Notes under the pieces: model-generated
The model's database searches: none
Seen by the model: only the letters and a program-made list of their open reading frames with translations
Told to the model about the DNA's origin: nothing
Assembly: GCA_002118135.1 (NCBI GenBank)
Contig: BDIU01000210.1
Span: 191,087-255,086 of the forward strand
Direction of reading: 5' to 3'
Source of the DNA: Trebouxia sp. TZW2008
Taxonomy: Eukaryota > Chlorophyta > Trebouxiophyceae > Trebouxiales > Trebouxiaceae
Length of the DNA stretch: 64,000 nt
Program-made: the position numbers and the translations under genes
Shown: one piece after another, positions 53,701-64,000 of the stretch
How positions within the stretch are numbered: position 1 is the first letter of the stretch
Layout: each line of letters opens with the position of its first letter

Positions 53701-56700
53701 GGTTCACATGCACAGGAGCTTCTGCTGCGCTTGCATCCCCTGTCTCACACTGCCTGCACAGGTCCGTTGACTGCTGAGTCCAACAGTGATCTCTCTTACA
53801 AGGGCACCTGACATAAGGGCATTCGTGGCTGTAACCACAAAGCAAGGCGTAAGACTTTATGGTTCACATGCACAGGAGCTTCTGCTGCGTTTGCATCACC
53901 AATCTCATACTGTCTGCACAGATCTGTTGAATGCTGAGTCCAACAGTGATCTCTGGTACAAGAGCAGCTGATACAAGGGCATTCTAGGCTGCAAACAGAA
54001 AGCAAGGCGCAAAAGTTTATGGGTCATATGGTCAGGAGCTTGTGCTGCATTGGCATCTGCTTTCTCCCATTGTCTTTACGGATATTTTGACTGCTGGGTC
54101 CTACATTGACCTTCTGATACACTAACACTTTATGTAACGGCATTCTTGGGAGTAAGGACAAAGATAGGGTAATGACCCTGCTTGGTTGTGCATGCAGGAG
54201 CTTCCATTGCATCTGACCCTGTCTCATATTGCCTGCACTGATCTGTTGAATGCTGAGCTTTGCCTTACATTGCTTGCACAGACCTGTCGTCTGCTGAGTT
54301 CCATGCACAGGCTTGCCACATGCTCAAGGCAAAAGTCTGCTGTTTGTCATTCAAGTGGGTGCTTTTACCGGGGATCAAATGCAATCTGCATGACCCAGGA
54401 GCAGTGTCCTTGGCCCTAAGGCCACAAGCCCCCTCACAGCCAGCCCACCTGATGCAGCCCTCTCAAGCCCTCCCCCCCCTCCCAGCTCTTACAGGAGGCA
54501 TTGAGCCCAGTAAGAATGCACAGTAACTTGTTACTTACCAGGGGTCGAAGGCAATTTGCATGACCCAGGAGGAGTGTCCTTGGCCCCAGGCCACAAGGCC
54601 TCTCTCAGCCAGCCCATAGATGCTGACTAGATCGTCTTCACCCCCGGCTGCAATGTAGCGCCCATCAGGGCTCCAGCACACACAGCATACGCCCCCAAAG
54701 TAGCTCTGCACGCATGAGTCAGTGGCGTCAGTCAGTGGTGTCACTACGTTGTACCTCTTGCAAATGCATGGTTGAAAGATACTGAATAGGTCATCTTCAC
54801 CCCCGGCTGCAATGTAGCGCCCATCAGGGCTCCAGCACACACAGCACACGCCTCCAAAGTAGTTCTGCATACATGAATTGACTACGTCAGTTATTTTGAT
54901 AGTCCAGCGTCCTTGACATGCATGAAAAATTGTTAATGGTGTGACATCATAGACATGCGTCAACACCATTTGTCATGGGTCTGCACCATGCTCAAGGACC
55001 TGCAGTGAACTCCAGCCCACTGCTGAGTTGGGCGGTGGCCAAGTCAGACACTCAAGTGATGCTATTTCAGCTAGCAGTGAGCAGGTGCTTGCTGTCATGC
55101 CAGACAGCCACTCTGTTGCTTCTTGTGAATGAAACATCATTTGCTGCAGCTCACCTTGAAGCCTTAGTTGAGCCATGGCCAGGGCGGAGACTCTGATGAC
55201 GCGTTTCTTGCTTGTAGCTCACTTTGAACACACTGTAAAATTGGGCAGTGGCCAGGTCAAAACCTTTGATGATGCTGTTTCCTCTTGTGGCTCACCTTGA
55301 ATCCACCGCTCAGTTGGGCGGTGGCAATGTCAAATACCCTGCAGACGCCGTCTCTGCTGGCGGTGGCCAGGTGCTTGCCATCAGGCGAGACAGCCATGGC
55401 ATTCAGCCCCTCCTTGGACACATACAGCGGCGTGGCAGGGCCCCTTTGAGGGCTGGACGCCAGGGCTTTTAGGGAAAAGCTGCTTTTGCTGCTCGTAGCC
55501 TCTTTGCCCTGCAGGCATTTCACTCGTCAGAAGATCAATGCTTAGCACATCCAAGTCTATAAATAGGTTGCACACGGCATTTAGCGTAGTCAGCTTTTTG
55601 CAGCTGCTGGCTTACTTTGCCCTGCCAGCACCTGATCAACAATGAAAAAATTGTCAAATGGTGTATGCATGAAATTGTTGCTAGGCAGCTAGGCTATCGC
55701 CTGTTAGCTTGACATACAAAATCACATAAGCTTGGATGAAGTAACTGCTGCTGGGGCTAAAATGTTTGATGTATACCTTGATGTGTATAATGAATGTTCC
55801 ACTACGGTGTGCGGCTGCAAACACTGTGCCCTGTAAGCCAGGTGTATGAAACACAGCTGTGCATTGTGAGCGCTTTGCAGGGCAGGTCGTTACAAACCCA
55901 CGATGCATGAATGAGGTTCTGCACACACCTTGATGTGTATGATAATTGTGCCGCTAAGGTGTGCGGCTGCAAACTCTGTGCCCTCTAAGCCAGGTATTAA
56001 GCGCACAACTGTGCACTGTGAGCGCTTTGCAGGGCAAGTGAACAAAAACCTGCGGTGTACAAGTGAGGTTCTGCACACACCTTGATATGTATGATGACAG
56101 TGCCGCTTAGATATGCTGCTGCAAACACTGTGGCCTGTGAGCCAAATATAAAGCAGACAGCTGTGAATTCTGTAGACATGTCACGACTCACGGACCCCAC
56201 TCTTGTGCGTACCTTGATATGTATGATGACTGTACCGCTGAGGTGTGCTGCTGCAAACACTGTGCCCTCTGAGCCAGGGATGAAGCACACAGCTGTGCAC
56301 TTTGAGGAGTCCACAGGGCCTTCTGGGCCATATTGAAGCAGCTGCATTGGCTTGTTGTTGGTGGCTCCTGCCTGGATCTGAGCTTGCAGGGACAGCAGGG
56401 CCACTGCAGGCAGAATTTGTTTCTTTGAGCGCAAAAGCTTGTGCTATTGTCGTACAATGCACTCTGAGCAATGCAGGGATCTGCAGATGATGACGCTTGC
56501 AATGTGTTGGCAATACACATCGTATAAGCAAGCTTGGATGAGACTGGTCACGTGAGTCAGTCTTGCATGCACTAGCAGCTGGTCAGATCTGCGTGCAAGG
56601 AAAGGTTCTGACCGTCTCCTGTGCCAAAGCCGACCAGCAGGTCGTATCCATCTGATGCTGGGTAATAGTCATGGCAGGTCGGCATGGTTGACCCTCCACT

Positions 56701-57056
56701 GGCACCTCCAGCAAACAGCACTGATCGTCGGGGAGGCTGCAAGCAGACAAGTCGTCGTTGAGCACGCGGACACCCTTTTTCAACTTTCACATCAACTGAA
56801 CACTGTGCTATTGGCTCAAGCGTCCATCATCGATAAGGAGGCTTACTTTGCCGGTCTGGGAGTAGTTGCAGATGTGCAAAAGATCCTGGACGTTGAAAAC
56901 GACGTGCAGGCCTTCTTCCTTTGCTAGCGGCTCGACAAAAGTTAATCTTGTCGCACGCGAGGAGCTGAAGTATTGCAGGCCAGACTGGCGTTCCGAGTAC
57001 AGAGCGTAGCGACCTTCCGGTGCGTAGAACCGGTTAGGCAGTTGCTCGACAGGCAT
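50768..57056 (-). CDS. WDR20: WDR20/CreC-like WD40 protein
   Basis: WD40-repeat protein of the WDR20/DMWD/CreC family; animal and fungal members bind and activate USP12/USP46-type deubiquitinases. Eight in-phase exons: 56847-57056 (ATG), 56613-56736, 56213-56403, 55296-55508, 54539-54705, 52646-52822, 51686-52016, 50768-51037, giving 560 residues. Landmarks in order: PTCHDYYPASDGYDLLVGFG; CTAVCFIPGSEGTVFAAAHL; LNAMAVSPDGKHLATASRDG; SYFGGVCCVCWSPDGRYIAA; GGEDDLVSIYGL; HSSWVMQIAFDPW; TTYRVGSVGQDCQLLLWDF, the most diagnostic block; then a Ser-rich insert and a last WD strand ending in a Pro/Ser/Gln tail. Exons 3-8 each have tandem copies of their edges in the neighbouring introns. The family call is strong. 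Confidence 0.93.
51530..51680 (-). repeat. Downstream copies of WDR20-like exon 7 edge
   Basis: Two 75-base units (CATACAACAA..CAGAAGTTC..CAGACAGACATCTGGT) adjoin the donor of exon 51686-52016; CTCCAATATGCTC near the donor is shared. Confidence 0.85.
52400..52635 (-). repeat. Two downstream copies of WDR20-like exon 6 donor edge
   Basis: The last 50-60 bases of exon 52646-52822 (AACAGCTGCACTGTACTCATC in plus sense is the closest copy) recur near 52.44 and 52.55 kb. Confidence 0.88.
52900..54290 (-). repeat. About ten upstream copies of WDR20-like exon 6 acceptor edge
   Basis: Period about 155-165 bases. Every unit holds the acceptor CTGTGCAG-like site and the codons for CETGDANAAEAPV, followed by a non-homologous spacer shared between the copies (CTTACAAGGGCACCTGACAT and similar). 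Anchors occur near 52.98, 53.12, 53.28, 53.43, 53.59, 53.75, 53.91, 54.07, 54.23 and 54.28 kb. The middle copies are the most alike. Confidence 0.93.
54330..54885 (-). repeat. Copies on both sides of WDR20-like exon 5
   Basis: Downstream at about 54.36-54.43 kb: donor side of exon 54539-54705 (QIAFDP codons). Upstream at about 54.79-54.87 kb: acceptor and NYFGGVCCVCWSPDGRYIAA in an intact frame, differing from the real exon by few bases. Confidence 0.9.
54990..55260 (-). repeat. Three downstream copies of WDR20-like exon 4 donor edge
   Basis: Diverged units at about 55.02, 55.14 and 55.22 kb match the 3' end of exon 55296-55508 (GGGCGGTGGC and CTCACCTTGAA phrases). Confidence 0.82.
55770..56180 (-). 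repeat. Three downstream copies of WDR20-like exon 3 donor edge
   Basis: Period about 145 bases. Each has the codons for AAHLSGTIIIHIK and a donor at the same place (ACACCTTGATGTGTATGAT in plus sense). Frames are largely open and reading AVCFIPG persists. Confidence 0.92.
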
Positions 57057-57938
57057 GCTCTTGCGCAACGCAGTCGCTGCAATAGCTAGTGGCAATACTT
57101 CGACAACAGCCTTTCGGCTTGATTGGTTGCGCAGGTGATCACGCTCGCAAACATGTCGGAAAACATGTCGTTGACCAGAATGAAGACTTGAACCTCTCAG
57201 CTTGGTGCACTGTTCTTCTTCGTTGCGCTGCCTGCATTTTGCATGTGCCCTTGGCACAATCATTTGTGGGCAGGCCATGCGATACCCTTAGCTACACAGA
57301 ACTACATATAGAGCTGCACGAGGAAACTTTCTGTGCTATCCAGCATGCATGAGTCAACACAATATGATTATTGCATTGTGCATGTGGCGCAATCTGCGTC
57401 TCAGATGTTCAGATCTTGAGCTCTGCTATAACTAATGCTGGAGACACAATCAGTTGACAAGGTATCCAACAGCTTTTTGCGCGCTTTCACTGAGAAATAC
57501 AAACCGTCAATTGTCACAGCATTCAATTTTGATGTATCTGGAGACTCTTACTAAAGCTGAAAACCAAACCCAGCCTCAACTGCCATATAGCAGAATCAGT
57601 GCACTAATTTAGATTGACTTGAGTAGAGAATGTGCAAATGAAAATTAGCTGTGTATTCAGAACTCTAGACAGCTTGTAGATTGCAGCTACAAGCATGCAG
57701 GCAGTCTACTGTCTCAACACCAACTCATAATCACACAAAAGCTGCTGATCACTCTGTCTGCAAGGAAGAGGTAATTGTCTACATTGCCCAGTATCCACAG
57801 GATTAGCGAGGACTGCATCAGCTAAGCAGTAGCTACAGCAAATGCTGTTCAGCAATACTGTTCGGCAAAAGCTGGTCTGGCGTCCTCGTTGTGACCAGAC
57901 ATCTAATATGGAGCGCTGACGCGTCGCTCAGTCCTAAT
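57057..57938. other. Intergenic, WDR20-like start to PGG gene end
   Basis: About 880 bases. The WDR20-like frame is open for some 70 codons upstream of the chosen ATG, so a longer N-terminus cannot be excluded (another ATG at about 57278). From 57.35 to 57.93 kb I see no coding, repeat or RNA feature. Confidence 0.5.
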
Positions 57939-60682
57939 TTAATATGATGTCCTGGCAGTGATCAAATAACCAAAAATGAGCAACAGCACCAAGCCAAAAA
58001 AGCCAGTCAAGGCTTCAAGAGCATGCGCAACTCGTGTTGAAGTAATGTCAATTTTGAAAACTCTTGCACCACTTGTAGACGCTGTGGCCTCTGTCATGTA
58101 CTGCCCTGATTTGGTCACACTCAACGCCGGCTGTTGTGTTGTGTCACACAGCGGATTGAACGCCTTGCTTGTGTCGTTTTCACGTGAGTAGCATGTATAG
58201 CTGAACCCAGCGTAGGCATGCAATCCCTGTTGATCGATGTCACTGAACAAGTCTGTCACAAAGTTGAGTGGGTTAGCATCATAATATGCAGCCAAGCTAG
58301 AGTGACCCTGGAGTAGACTTGCAGCAAATGGAATGGTGTAGTTGGTGGTGTCTGTTGTAGGCAGCTGTAAAGGAAAGTTGGAGGCGCTCACACACAATAC
58401 TTCCTGTCCCACTCTGTCATCCTCAAGAAGATCGCGCACATCAGTGCAGTTCAGGAAATCCCCAACGTCTGAGTTGATGTTGGTCCCAGGGCAGGTCACT
58501 AGGGCAGGTATCAGCGTCATAGTAGTTGCATTAGTCGCCACTGCAGTGCTGTATCGCAGGCAGATCGCGTCCGTGCCATTGGTGCCTAGGTTATTCAGCG
58601 CCGCCTGGTTAGGGTCCAGCAGGTAGAACCCAGTTGTGGTGGTGTTGATCACAGCTGTGCTGCACGCCACGCCACCGTCTTCGCAGGTGAGAGCAGCACA
58701 GCCCGCAGCTGGGGCCTTGTAGGCAACAGTCACAAAACCAGCCAGTAGGAACGCCACAATGAATGCGATCAGTGACATAAGCAGTAAAGAGCCCCCCCAG
58801 TAAGCTGCTTGATGTGGGTTACGCCTTAGCAACAGGGGAAACGCTGTGACCACGATTGCAGAGGCTACTGATAAGACAAAGGCCACTCCATTGACAATGA
58901 GGAATGCTGTAAAGACGGGGTAATCACAGCCCAGCCAGTATGGGTTGGGACCCCCTGCAGGCACACAAGCAAAAGTGTCTCACACATCTGGACATCACGT
59001 CCTATGCAGATCAAGCTTCATTGTTGCGTCACTTTGATCCATTACAGAAGATTGTTAGCAAGCATAGGTGAGAAATGCAGTGAAGACAGGGTGTTCGCAG
59101 CCCAGCCAGTAGGGATTGGGGCTAACTGCCAGCAGAAGCAGAACGTGTACAAGAACATAGCAGGCAAGCAAGCAGAAAGCACATGTGTCAACATCGCATG
59201 CATGTGATAGGCAGTTGAGGCATGCAAAGGCGACAGCAGCATCAGCATGTGCAAAGCAGATGATACAAATTTGCAATCACAGAAGCAGGATGTGTTCAAG
59301 AACATAGCAGGCAAGCGAGCAGAAGTACATTTGTCAACATGACATGTGACAGGCAGATGAGGAAAACGAAGGCAGCAGCATCAGCATGTACGCAGCAAAT
59401 GATACAAAGTTGCAGACTACTCACATGTTCATGTTATAGGTACAACTGTATGAGAGGCATAGGAGGAAAGCAGATTGGGCTTGTACCTGGCGGCGTTGCA
59501 TAAGCAATGAAGGTCACATTGGCTACCAGGACAGCCACGATACCAATGGCGGGAATACCCATTTTGAATGCTTGCTTTGAAGTGAAGCCTGCACATGCAG
59601 CAGCAAATAAGCCCCAAATGATAGTTAATGTGCTGCTTATGCAAAAGTGTGCGTTGTGTATGCAAAACTGCTGCTGAAGGCTTACTTTCAAGTGAAGCCT
59701 GCACTTGCAGCAGCAAGTCTTTGTGGCAACGCATGTGAGATGCAGTCAGCCATGTATGCCATACTTGTGCTAAAGGCCTGAATGGGTCAGGTACTCACAT
59801 TGCGGCTTGCAGTCCAGCATGTCATGTGCAAAGTCCACAGCACACATATGCAACAGCTGATGAGCTGCAGTTGCCTTGAATGCCTGCTAGGTGCTTCATG
59901 TTTCAAGCAAATGAAGCACCTAGCAGGTTCATGCCTGCTAAGCGTTTCCTGTTGCAGCACCTAGCAGGGTCATGCAACATCATTGGCAAGCAATTCATGA
60001 CTAAATGCAGTTGAAAATGGTGTCATACCAGCAGTGAGCTCGTCATCTAGCTTGATGGTCCCCCGCCAGGACAAGTTCTGAGGAGGATGCCTTTGCAGGT
60101 ATCTCCTGTAAAAGCAACGGCGCACTTCTCGTCTTGATGCTCGCTTGTCAGGCTTGCTTGTGCTTTGTTTACAGGATCCATGGGCGCAGGGCAAGGGGTG
60201 TTGGACTCACGTCAAGGAGCAAAGGCTTACAGATCAGACCATTTGAGCACCATCAAGTGCATGAAAAAAGAGAACATGTAAGACCCGCACTTTCACGTCA
60301 GGCTACATCAGATTCAGGCAATTTCTGATGCCACTCATCAAGCATGATTTGGCTCAGAGGCACATTGGATGACATATCTGGACTTTGCAAGACAGCATGG
60401 CAAGCTGCAATTACAGCATTAAATGCGTTTACAGACAGCACATTACAGCATTTCACAATTTGTCAATAGAGAAAGGCAGGAGGAGAGTCAGACCAACGCT
60501 GTACTGAGCCTGCAGAAGCTGTCATACGTGCGCATTCAAGCTTACCTGACATGGTCGGTGCATCTATCATCTAGACCAGGACCACCATCATCGCCATAGC
60601 AATCTTGTACATGTTGCACTAGGGCTGACTCATCTGCCTTGTTGAGCTTGAGGCTCTGAATGAAATGCAAGACGCTTGGCAT
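57939..60682 (-). CDS. PGG-domain-like multi-pass membrane protein
   Basis: Four in-phase exons (60546-60682, 60029-60105, 59487-59588, 57939-58954) give 443 residues. The first two are soluble (LHFIQSLKLNKADESALV, YLQRHPPQNLSW). The third holds a membrane helix (AIGIVAVLVANVTFIAYATP) that runs into GGPNPYWLGCDYPVFTAFLI, the arrangement of the PGG domain (helix, PPGG, helix). Two more helices follow (FVLSVASAIVVTAFPLLL, LLLMSLIAFIVAFLLAGFV). Then comes a loop of about 200 residues with many Cys and several N-glycosylation sequons (NTTT, NATT, NCT, NYT), and a last helix (GFFGLVLLLIFGYLITA). PGG domains usually follow ankyrin repeats in plants; none is seen here, so either the gene has lost them or the 5' exons lie further upstream. 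Substrate and role unknown. Confidence 0.75.
59040..59425 (-). repeat. Exon-edge copy and 150-base tandem duplication in the PGG gene intron
   Basis: At about 59.07-59.13 kb is an upstream copy of the exon at 58954 (NPYWLGCEHPVFTAFL is readable). Next to it, 59.13-59.27 and 59.28-59.42 kb are two copies of one unit (GTTCAAGAACATAGCAGGCAAG, CATCAGCATGT). Confidence 0.88.
59883..59927. other. Perfect 17-base inverted repeat
   Basis: Arms CCTGCTAGGTGCTTCAT (59883-59899) and its exact reverse complement (59911-59927) around an 11-base loop. Fragments of the same arm (CACCTAGCAGG, GCCTGCTAAGCG) recur to 59968. It lies in a PGG-gene intron and could form a hairpin. Confidence 0.95.
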
Positions 60683-60683
60683 C

Positions 60684-61844
60684 CTGTGTTACTGCTCAGT
60701 TGAACTGCTGCTGTGATCTGATGGAACCTGCATAGGCAGCGTGAATGAACAATGGGCTGGAGAACATGTGAACGTGGTGCAGCTTCTGCAAGATCAAGTG
60801 CAAAGCCGTGTTTGCAGGCGGTTGATCCCAAGCACAGCGGTAGGGCACAAATGCATTCAGACTGTTCGACCGCCGCTTTCAAAATTGCTTGCGAATGTGA
60901 CGACATTTGACGGGACCAAGCCGTTAGTTGGTACCTGGACGAGTGATCACGTCAGCTCTTCCGCAAACGGAATGAAGCGCTGATGCCGCTGGAGTGTACC
61001 CGAGATTTGAACCTCAGGGCTACAGGAAGGCGATCCGGGGCTCCGGAGACTGCGACGCTCGCAGGCACGCCAGCTATCCTGGCAAGTGTACAGTCTTCCC
61101 GAACTTGTAAAGGCCTGTTCGGTGGCCAGACCGACTTGAACAAAACGGCTTGCGCTGCAACAGCGACTACGCCTGCTGCTTGTGCCCACAGCGGTTGTTA
61201 ATCTTATCCCGCATATGCTAGCGCTTGCTGATGGCTTCTGGCTTTGTAAAATTAGGTAACGTGAGAGGCGCCCGTGGGACCCACATGGGTGCATGTGCGA
61301 CAGAAGCAGCCGTCATCCTGCCGTTTCGTGTTGGGCACAGGCTTGATCAGAGTTGTTGACAGTTGATGAGTCAGTCGTCCAACCCTTCATGCTGCCGTGA
61401 CTGACCCGCTGGTGTGACCAGCATGCAGCGTTGGACACTCAAACTTTCAAGATTTATTGGACATCAGAGTATCTTGATACAACTCAGACCTCCTGTCAAG
61501 CTGATGCATATATTGGCACAGAAGATAGAGTTTACAGGCCCATCCGAGGCTGCTGCATTTGTACTTAGCTGTAGCCTGGTTTGAAGCTGTACTGCATTTG
61601 GCCGCAGCGTGCAGCATCACACCTTGCTTAGGCACGCTGCAAAGGTGTCAAGCACATGCCTGGCAGCATATGGAGAAACATGGCATGGTGATCAGCTGAC
61701 ATGTGTATAGCAACAAGATTTGATAAGACAGCTTATTACACTGCTGAAGACAGCAGACCACTCAGTCTGACTAAAATCATCACCGCTGCAAACCGTAGAG
61801 ACATACATGAGAAGCTGCGCTAGTGCTGCCGTTTGTTCTTGACC
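60684..61844. other. Between PGG gene start and GST 3' end
   Basis: Several minus frames at 60.95-61.29 kb are open and of ordinary composition, so untraced 5' exons of the PGG gene may lie here. A GC-richer patch (61.0-61.2 kb) would suit a promoter. The right part (61.44-61.84 kb) should be the GST 3' UTR; a TGTAA in minus sense lies near 61737. Confidence 0.4.
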
Positions 61845-64000
61845 TCAGACCGGGTATGTGTGTGCTTTGCTGATGGTGTCCTCAAAGTGCTTGAAGACAC
61901 GCTCCCTCCATTCATACACAGGGTCATCCTTGGCGAGCAGGTGGGTCTTGCTGATGGATTTGCACCACTGCACAACACACAGCGTGTGTCAACACCTCAA
62001 TGCAGCGGCTGTCAGTGTCCATAGCGCGACGAGCTTGTCATGAGCAAAGGTTGTTGACGCATACTGAGGGGGGCTTGTTGTGCAGCTCATGATGAACTAT
62101 TTGACATTTCAGCTGAACAGGAACTTGGCAGCGGCCAGCATCAACCCCATTCTGACTTGCTTTGCAGTGCCAAGGAGACTTTGAACTGCAGGCATTGCAG
62201 TGCATGTCCCAATGCTTTCGGAGTTACTATGGACAGATGCCCAATGACAACGGCAGCAGCTGTACATGCCTGCGTAACATTCAACACATGCAGTCACATC
62301 ACGGTGAACATGACAAATATGGGGCGTACGGGGGAAAGCGGGAGGGGGAGAACAAAAGGGCAGCTGCTTATGCAAGTGTCTGCCTTGCTGTTGTACAGGG
62401 TGCGTACCAGGAAATTGCCAGCAACTGCAATGTCAGAGTAGCAAATTTTGTCGCCTCCCAGGAAGTTGTTGTCCTTGACAGTCTGTCTCAGTGGCTCAAG
62501 GACTTTTCTGAAGGCCTCTACCTTCTCTGAAACATCACCTACGCACTGCAGACACATTGGAAGCATCTTAGCATGCCTCATGTGTTCCTAAACCTCATGA
62601 CCTCAGCGGTACAAGGTGAGGGGCATGAAATGCTTCAGCATTGATCTGAGCATGTCAAGAGCTGATTTGAGCACACATGAATAGTATCTGCTACTGCCAG
62701 CATTGTCATGCTGTGAGACTGACTGCTTTGCTGCACACCAAGCCATTGCATCACGTTGCCTTCATCACTTTTGCTGCAGAGCAAGCAATGCATTGCATTC
62801 TACAGGCAAAATTGCACGCGTGCGCCACATGGCAAAGCTAATGACATGCGGGACAGCCTGTCTGCCATGACATGGCATGATTGAGAATGTGAACAAGTGC
62901 AGCTAAACTTGGTCACAGGTTCAATTCACCTCCTCAAGGGGTTTGCCAAACATCTTCTCCCTAGTTTCTCTGAAGTACTTCTTGTCTTTGGGGCTCAAGT
63001 GTTCAATCACATCCAGTAACACAACTGGGAAGCAAGCAGGCACCATGACACTGTCAGCCCTGCACAGCAGAAGAAGAACACATGGCATACAGGTAGTGCT
63101 ATGTCTCCCAATGCAAGAAATAGCGGGATTTCTGTTTCTTTGCTATGGCTCTGCCAGTGCTGCAGGAAAGTTTGGTCAGCTGGATAAAATTGCAGCTCGC
63201 ACATATGCACATTTGAACACAGACATGCGCAGATGGGTGTATGATATGGACTACTTAAGGATGACCACATGGGTACAATCACAGACTGTGTCTATCAGTG
63301 CAATATTTTCTGAACGATATATATGGTCTGCATGGTCTGCCAATTGCTAGTTGACAGCTGCATCTTACCAGTGTTGAGTGAAGTCAACTCCCACATTGCC
63401 TGCAAGAAAACAGCACATTTCTGAGTGGTACCAGGTCAGCACACTTTGTACCCAGAAGCTTTACACTCAGTCAACATGTATGTGTATAATGCTTGCAGCG
63501 CTGCAAAAACATATATTGCTGTTTACATGTACAAAATGCACAGTAAGCTGGTCCTGAGCATGATCTGCGCGTGACAGCACACTGACCAATGTTGCACTTT
63601 GTGTTGAATGCTGATGGCTCTGGGAATTGTTCCTCCAAGTATTTGCTGATGTCCAAAGACTCTGCGATCTTCTTCCCATCTATTTCCAACACAGGCACCT
63701 GAAGCAGACGATATGATTGTTGTTCTTTCGAAAACTTTCACTGCAGTTGTGGCCATGAGAGTGTGCTGTGCCATTGTTCAACAATGCAAAAGTAGTTCAT
63801 ACGGGACACTGCTGTGCTTGTGCACGCTGGCTGCCACTTGCCACGAACAGCACGCAACAGGCAGCAAGCCGGCAGTTGTTTTGCTAGAGTTGGCCACTGA
63901 TGCTGCGAAGTGACCGCGCTTCAGCAACAGCAACTGTGTGTTGGGCCGACCGCATCAGAGCCGCAGCAAACATACGCTGCATGCTGCAAGGCTTACCTTT
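61845..64000 (-). CDS. Glutathione S-transferase family protein (etherase-like), 5' end missing
   Basis: Exons on the minus strand: 63997 to beyond the edge, 63587-63698, 63369-63399, 62930-63059, 62408-62545, 61845-61967 (stop). The thioredoxin-like half shows VPVLEIDGKKIAESLDISKY (cis-Pro loop and the Ser-Asp pair used for glutathione binding) and LEEQFPEP. The helical half shows HLSPKDKKYFRETREKMFG, EAFRKVLEPLRQTVKDNNF, LGGDKICYSDIAVAG and a C-terminus DDPVYEWRERVF. This pattern, with YFRETREK and a closing DPVYxWRERM, is that of the LigE/LigF-like GSTs of bacteria, fungi and algae. The catalytic N-terminal exon lies outside the window. A further small exon between 61.97 and 62.41 kb is possible. 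Role probably glutathione conjugation or ether cleavage; substrate unknown. Confidence 0.87.

Noticed and set aside
52900..54290. Regular repeat-spacer look, as in a CRISPR array
   Set aside because: Units are exon edges with splice sites, diverged, with 155-165 base period and no cas genes; the DNA is eukaryotic.
60985..61040. tRNA-like T-arm on the minus strand (GGTTCAAATC between short pairing arms)
   Set aside because: The stem pairs, but no matching acceptor stem, D-arm or anticodon arm is found upstream at the right distance.

Overview
The window is nuclear DNA from a eukaryote, most likely a green alga. The evidence is: genes split into many short exons with GT-AG (a few GC-AG) introns; a plant-type HRQ1 helicase with an N-terminal ubiquitin-like domain; a dynein-2 intermediate chain, which only ciliated lineages keep; a plant/alga-like TSPO; and CAG-rich low-complexity tracts. 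A TGTAA hexamer-like signal follows the stop of the dynein-2 gene, as in chlorophytes. Placement within Chlorophyta is inference. I saw no tRNA, rRNA, CRISPR array, intact transposon or viral gene.

Layout. 1.2-5.4 kb (-): ubiquitin-specific protease with frame disturbances at the catalytic loop and in the tail. 5.7-7.2 kb (+): NOL12/RRP17-like rRNA-processing protein, divergent from the protease. 7.6-8.5 kb (-): TSPO. 9.2-34.5 kb (-): one very large HRQ1 DNA helicase gene with at least 30 exons. 35.0-40.2 kb (+): WDR34/DYNC2I2, divergent from HRQ1. 40.9-48.7 kb (-): RBM5/RBM10/SUA-like splicing factor (RS region, RRM1, RanBP2 zinc finger, RRM2, OCRE). 49.2-50.4 kb (-): unrecognised gene pieces. 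50.8-57.1 kb (-): WDR20-like WD40 protein. 57.9-60.7 kb (-): PGG-type membrane protein. 61.8 kb to the right edge (-): glutathione S-transferase of the etherase-like class, 5' end outside the window. The genes are ordinary housekeeping, genome-maintenance and cilium functions and do not form one pathway.

The striking feature is in the introns. In nearly every multi-exon gene, exons are flanked by tandem, diverged copies of their own edges. Copies on the 5' side carry the acceptor AG plus the first part of the exon; copies on the 3' side carry the last part of the exon plus the donor GT. Array sizes run from one to about ten copies. Examples are HRQ1 exons at 10.5, 12.1, 15.4, 17.7, 21.3 and 24.4 kb, WDR34 exons at 36.2 and 37.4 kb, and WDR20 exons at 52.7, 54.6, 55.4 and 56.3 kb. 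Much of the intron length in HRQ1 and WDR20 is explained this way. It looks like intron growth by repeated duplication across exon-intron junctions, leaving many decoy splice sites and, in places, open alternative exons.
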